Shown here: positions 62,285 to 64,000 of the stretch, in pieces
Layout: each line of letters starts with the position of its first letter
Numbering within the stretch: position 1 is the stretch's first letter
Assembly: GCA_947462335.1 (NCBI GenBank)
Contig: OX381718.1
Span: forward strand, 38,098,976-38,162,975
Length of the DNA: 64,000 nt
Source of the DNA: Harmothoe impar
Taxonomy: Eukaryota > Annelida > Polychaeta > Phyllodocida > Polynoidae
Reading direction: 5' to 3'
Notes under the pieces: model-generated
Seen by the model: the letters and a program-made list of their open reading frames with translations, nothing else
Databases searched by the model: none
What the model was told of the DNA's origin: nothing
Made by a program: the position numbers and the translations under genes

Positions 62285-62722
62285 CATGTGGGAGCATAGA
62301 CAAGAAAATCTTTCCAATCTTAAAATCAATAATCTTAGCACCAGAGTGCACCACCGTCTTGGGGTAGAATGCACACTGTGCCCCCCCCCCCCCCCCCCGC
62401 TTCAACATAGCCTCTGTAGAAAAGAAAAGAAAGAAACAGGGGTTCGGGGGCAGAACCCCCAATCTATGCAATGATATTACTAGTGCTAGTATAGTGGTGC
62501 CATCTTATCAGTATTTAAGGCGATGGTGAGCAGCGATAATCTTAAATAAATGTTATAATCTTAAATGTTTTTAACTTTAAGATTGTAAAGTTTTTAAGAT
62601 TATTGATTTTAAAGGAGCTTTGAATCCACAACGTCATTTGTATGCAAAACTCAGCAGGGTTAGTTCACAGACTCAGTGCTCCTTTAAGATTGGAAAGATT
62701 TTCTTGTCCACGCTCCCATGTG
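62285..62722. repeat. Long inverted repeat interrupted by a TTAA MITE
   Basis: Left arm 62285-62337 (CATGTGGGAGCATAGACAAG and onward) pairs with a right arm split in two: about 62593-62612 and 62684-62722. The gap is exactly the 71-bp MITE at 62613-62683 plus one TTAA. The loop contains a C run near 62382-62398. Confidence 0.85.
62613..62683. mobile_element. 71-bp TTAA MITE, copy 2
   Basis: Flanked by TTAA at 62609-62612 and 62684-62687. Termini AGGAGC and GCTCCT; interior CAACGTCATTTGTATGCAAA matches 32487-32557. The uninterrupted opposite arm of the surrounding inverted repeat shows a single TTAA at this place. Confidence 0.92.
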
Positions 62723-63489
62723 AATATGTCCAGACGAGCAATCACAATGGCTGAACTAAAGAGCATTCTAGCATTCCAGCACATTATTGTGATGGCACAA
62801 TATGCAAGGTTTTACAGTAATTCTGGTAGAGGTCTTGTACTTTTTCCCGGGACTTTTCCATCTTAGAATATGCATTGTGCCACGATTATCACAAATAATG
62901 TTGTCAATAATATTGTCTAGGCAATAATCTATAGGGCTTTCTTGCCCAATCCTTAATTAATCTTAGATACACTATCAGTTATCCACTGATCCATTTCAAT
63001 CAAATCATGTTTCCTTTTCCTCTTAATGGGCTTGAGTAGATATAGACATAGATATTTGATAATATGCAATACAACTTCACATGTTGCAGACATGAAAATG
63101 TAATTTTTTTTCAACACGTGACATCATGCACATGTCAACCCCCCCTCAAGTTCAAGTTCACAAAATTTTTATTTTTTCCTAGAGTAAGAGTACATCAGCT
63201 TCACAGTTGATCTTCCTGCATGTCCACTCTAGGGAGGATGGTGTAGAGAGAATGCCTCGCTTTTATATATTGCACCTTCATGATTTTACCTATAATATTA
63301 ATTCTCTACACCGTATCTTTGTATTATTTCACAATGTACCGCCAACAATAACATCTTAATTCTAACATTCATCGTTCATACTTAGACATACAGTTTGTGT
63401 CGTGAGGGGAGATATAATGGGGGGGGGGGGGGTGTCTCTTTATCCTAATTACATCCGTCTTCTAATTTTACTCTATATTCTATATGTGT
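62723..63489. other. Noncoding stretch, likely LINE 3' flank
   Basis: No gene is supported. Contains a G run at 63419-63432. The part next to 63490 may be the 3' UTR of the LINE that ends there. Confidence 0.45.
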
Positions 63490-64000
63490 TTATACTCGCG
63501 TCTTCAGAACACTTTGACCGTCGAACCATAGGTTCAGACTATCCGATCTCCATATGGAATGGAAAAACAGAAACAGCCCTGCTTTTAGCTTTGCCTTAAA
63601 TTCTTCCTTATCTACACTCCATCTTAACCCTGAGGGTAAGCCGTTCCACTGCGCTTCAGCTTGATATACCGGGTTTTTTATACCCCCTACTAATTTTGGC
63701 CTTGTCTGCGCTATAGTCGGTGCGTGTGTTGCTCTGGTGCCAGTATATGGGAGAATTTCCATTTGACCATTATACACCAACCTGTGGCAGGTAGTACATT
63801 GTAGATATATACGTCTCAAATCGACCGGCATCATTTTAGCTTTGACATACAGATCTTTGACCCTCATTTCCCTAGGGTCTTGAACCCTGTACACTGCTCT
63901 CAGTCCTGTGTTATACAGTATCTGGAATCTATACATATTATTCGTTGGTAGGCCTGTCGTGAAAATTAGACCATAGTCTATATATGGCATCACCATGGAT
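63490..64000 (-). CDS. C-terminal end of a LINE (non-LTR) reverse-transcriptase ORF, cut by the window edge
   Basis: The minus-strand frame enters from beyond 64000 and ends at 63490, giving 168 residues from the first Met, with the frame open to the edge. MPYIDYGLIF followed by FQILYNTGLRAVYRV resembles the PY.DYG......L..LQN.ALR segment after the RT domain of CR1/Jockey-type LINEs. A later QWNGLPSGLRWSVDKEEFKAKLK matches the usual W..LP..LR....FK..LK end. The catalytic RT core and any endonuclease would lie outside the window. It could be a 5'-truncated relic or the end of a full element. Confidence 0.75.
   Translation of the reverse strand, partial: SMVMPYIDYGLIFTTGLPTNNMYRFQILYNTGLRAVYRVQDPREMRVKDLYVKAKMMPVDLRRIYLQCTTCHRLVYNGQMEILPYTGTRATHAPTIAQTRPKLVGGIKNPVYQAEAQWNGLPSGLRWSVDKEEFKAKLKAGLFLFFHSIWRSDSLNLWFDGQSVLKTRV

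Overview
The window is animal nuclear DNA, most likely from a marine invertebrate. It has small intron-bearing genes in AT-rich sequence, an intron-containing tRNA-Tyr, many miniature inverted-repeat elements, (TA)n tracts, and two complete retrotransposons of classes common in invertebrates. The sequence alone does not let me name the phylum.

Region by region: 1-15 kb holds two tandem plus-strand genes, each spliced, encoding 115- and 121-residue coiled-coil proteins that are clear paralogs of each other (46 of 99 aligned residues identical by hand count). Between and after them lie long noncoding stretches with a nuclear-receptor-type half-site cluster (7415-7471), several short transposons and a striking 50-bp-arm hairpin (14084-14190). 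15-35.5 kb has no gene I can support. It contains foldback hairpins, MITEs, (TA)n tracts and a repeat family that also sits in the introns of the two paralogs.

35573-52353 is a minus-strand Ty3/gypsy-type LTR retrotransposon with 546-bp LTRs that look identical by eye, a 4-bp ATAC target duplication, a tRNA-His-type primer site, polypurine tract, gag, protease and RT-RNase H-integrase. It carries an extra 803-residue, non-envelope reading frame downstream of pol with its own TATA box. A plus-strand tyrosine-recombinase retrotransposon of the Ngaro type (36568-41905) is nested inside it. The nested element has gag-like, RT-RNase H and recombinase frames and the diagnostic A1-ORFs-B1-A2-B2 split direct repeats, with junctions that all share a TTTATA core. 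Both elements are visibly damaged: the gypsy element lacks the protease-RT linker and changes frame there, and the nested one has a stop between ORF1 and ORF2 and another within the recombinase.

54.3-58.8 kb contains two tRNA-derived SINE-like heads and a duplicated tRNA-Tyr/tRNA-Asn pair. One copy of the pair has gained a 264-bp TA-flanked MITE. 59-62.8 kb is a patchwork of MITEs, including nested insertions that reveal their own target duplications. The window ends inside the 3' end of a minus-strand LINE reverse-transcriptase frame (63490-64000).

The host genes are the two coiled-coil paralogs and four tRNAs. Almost everything else that can be recognised is mobile DNA, and the nesting order gives a relative history of insertions.
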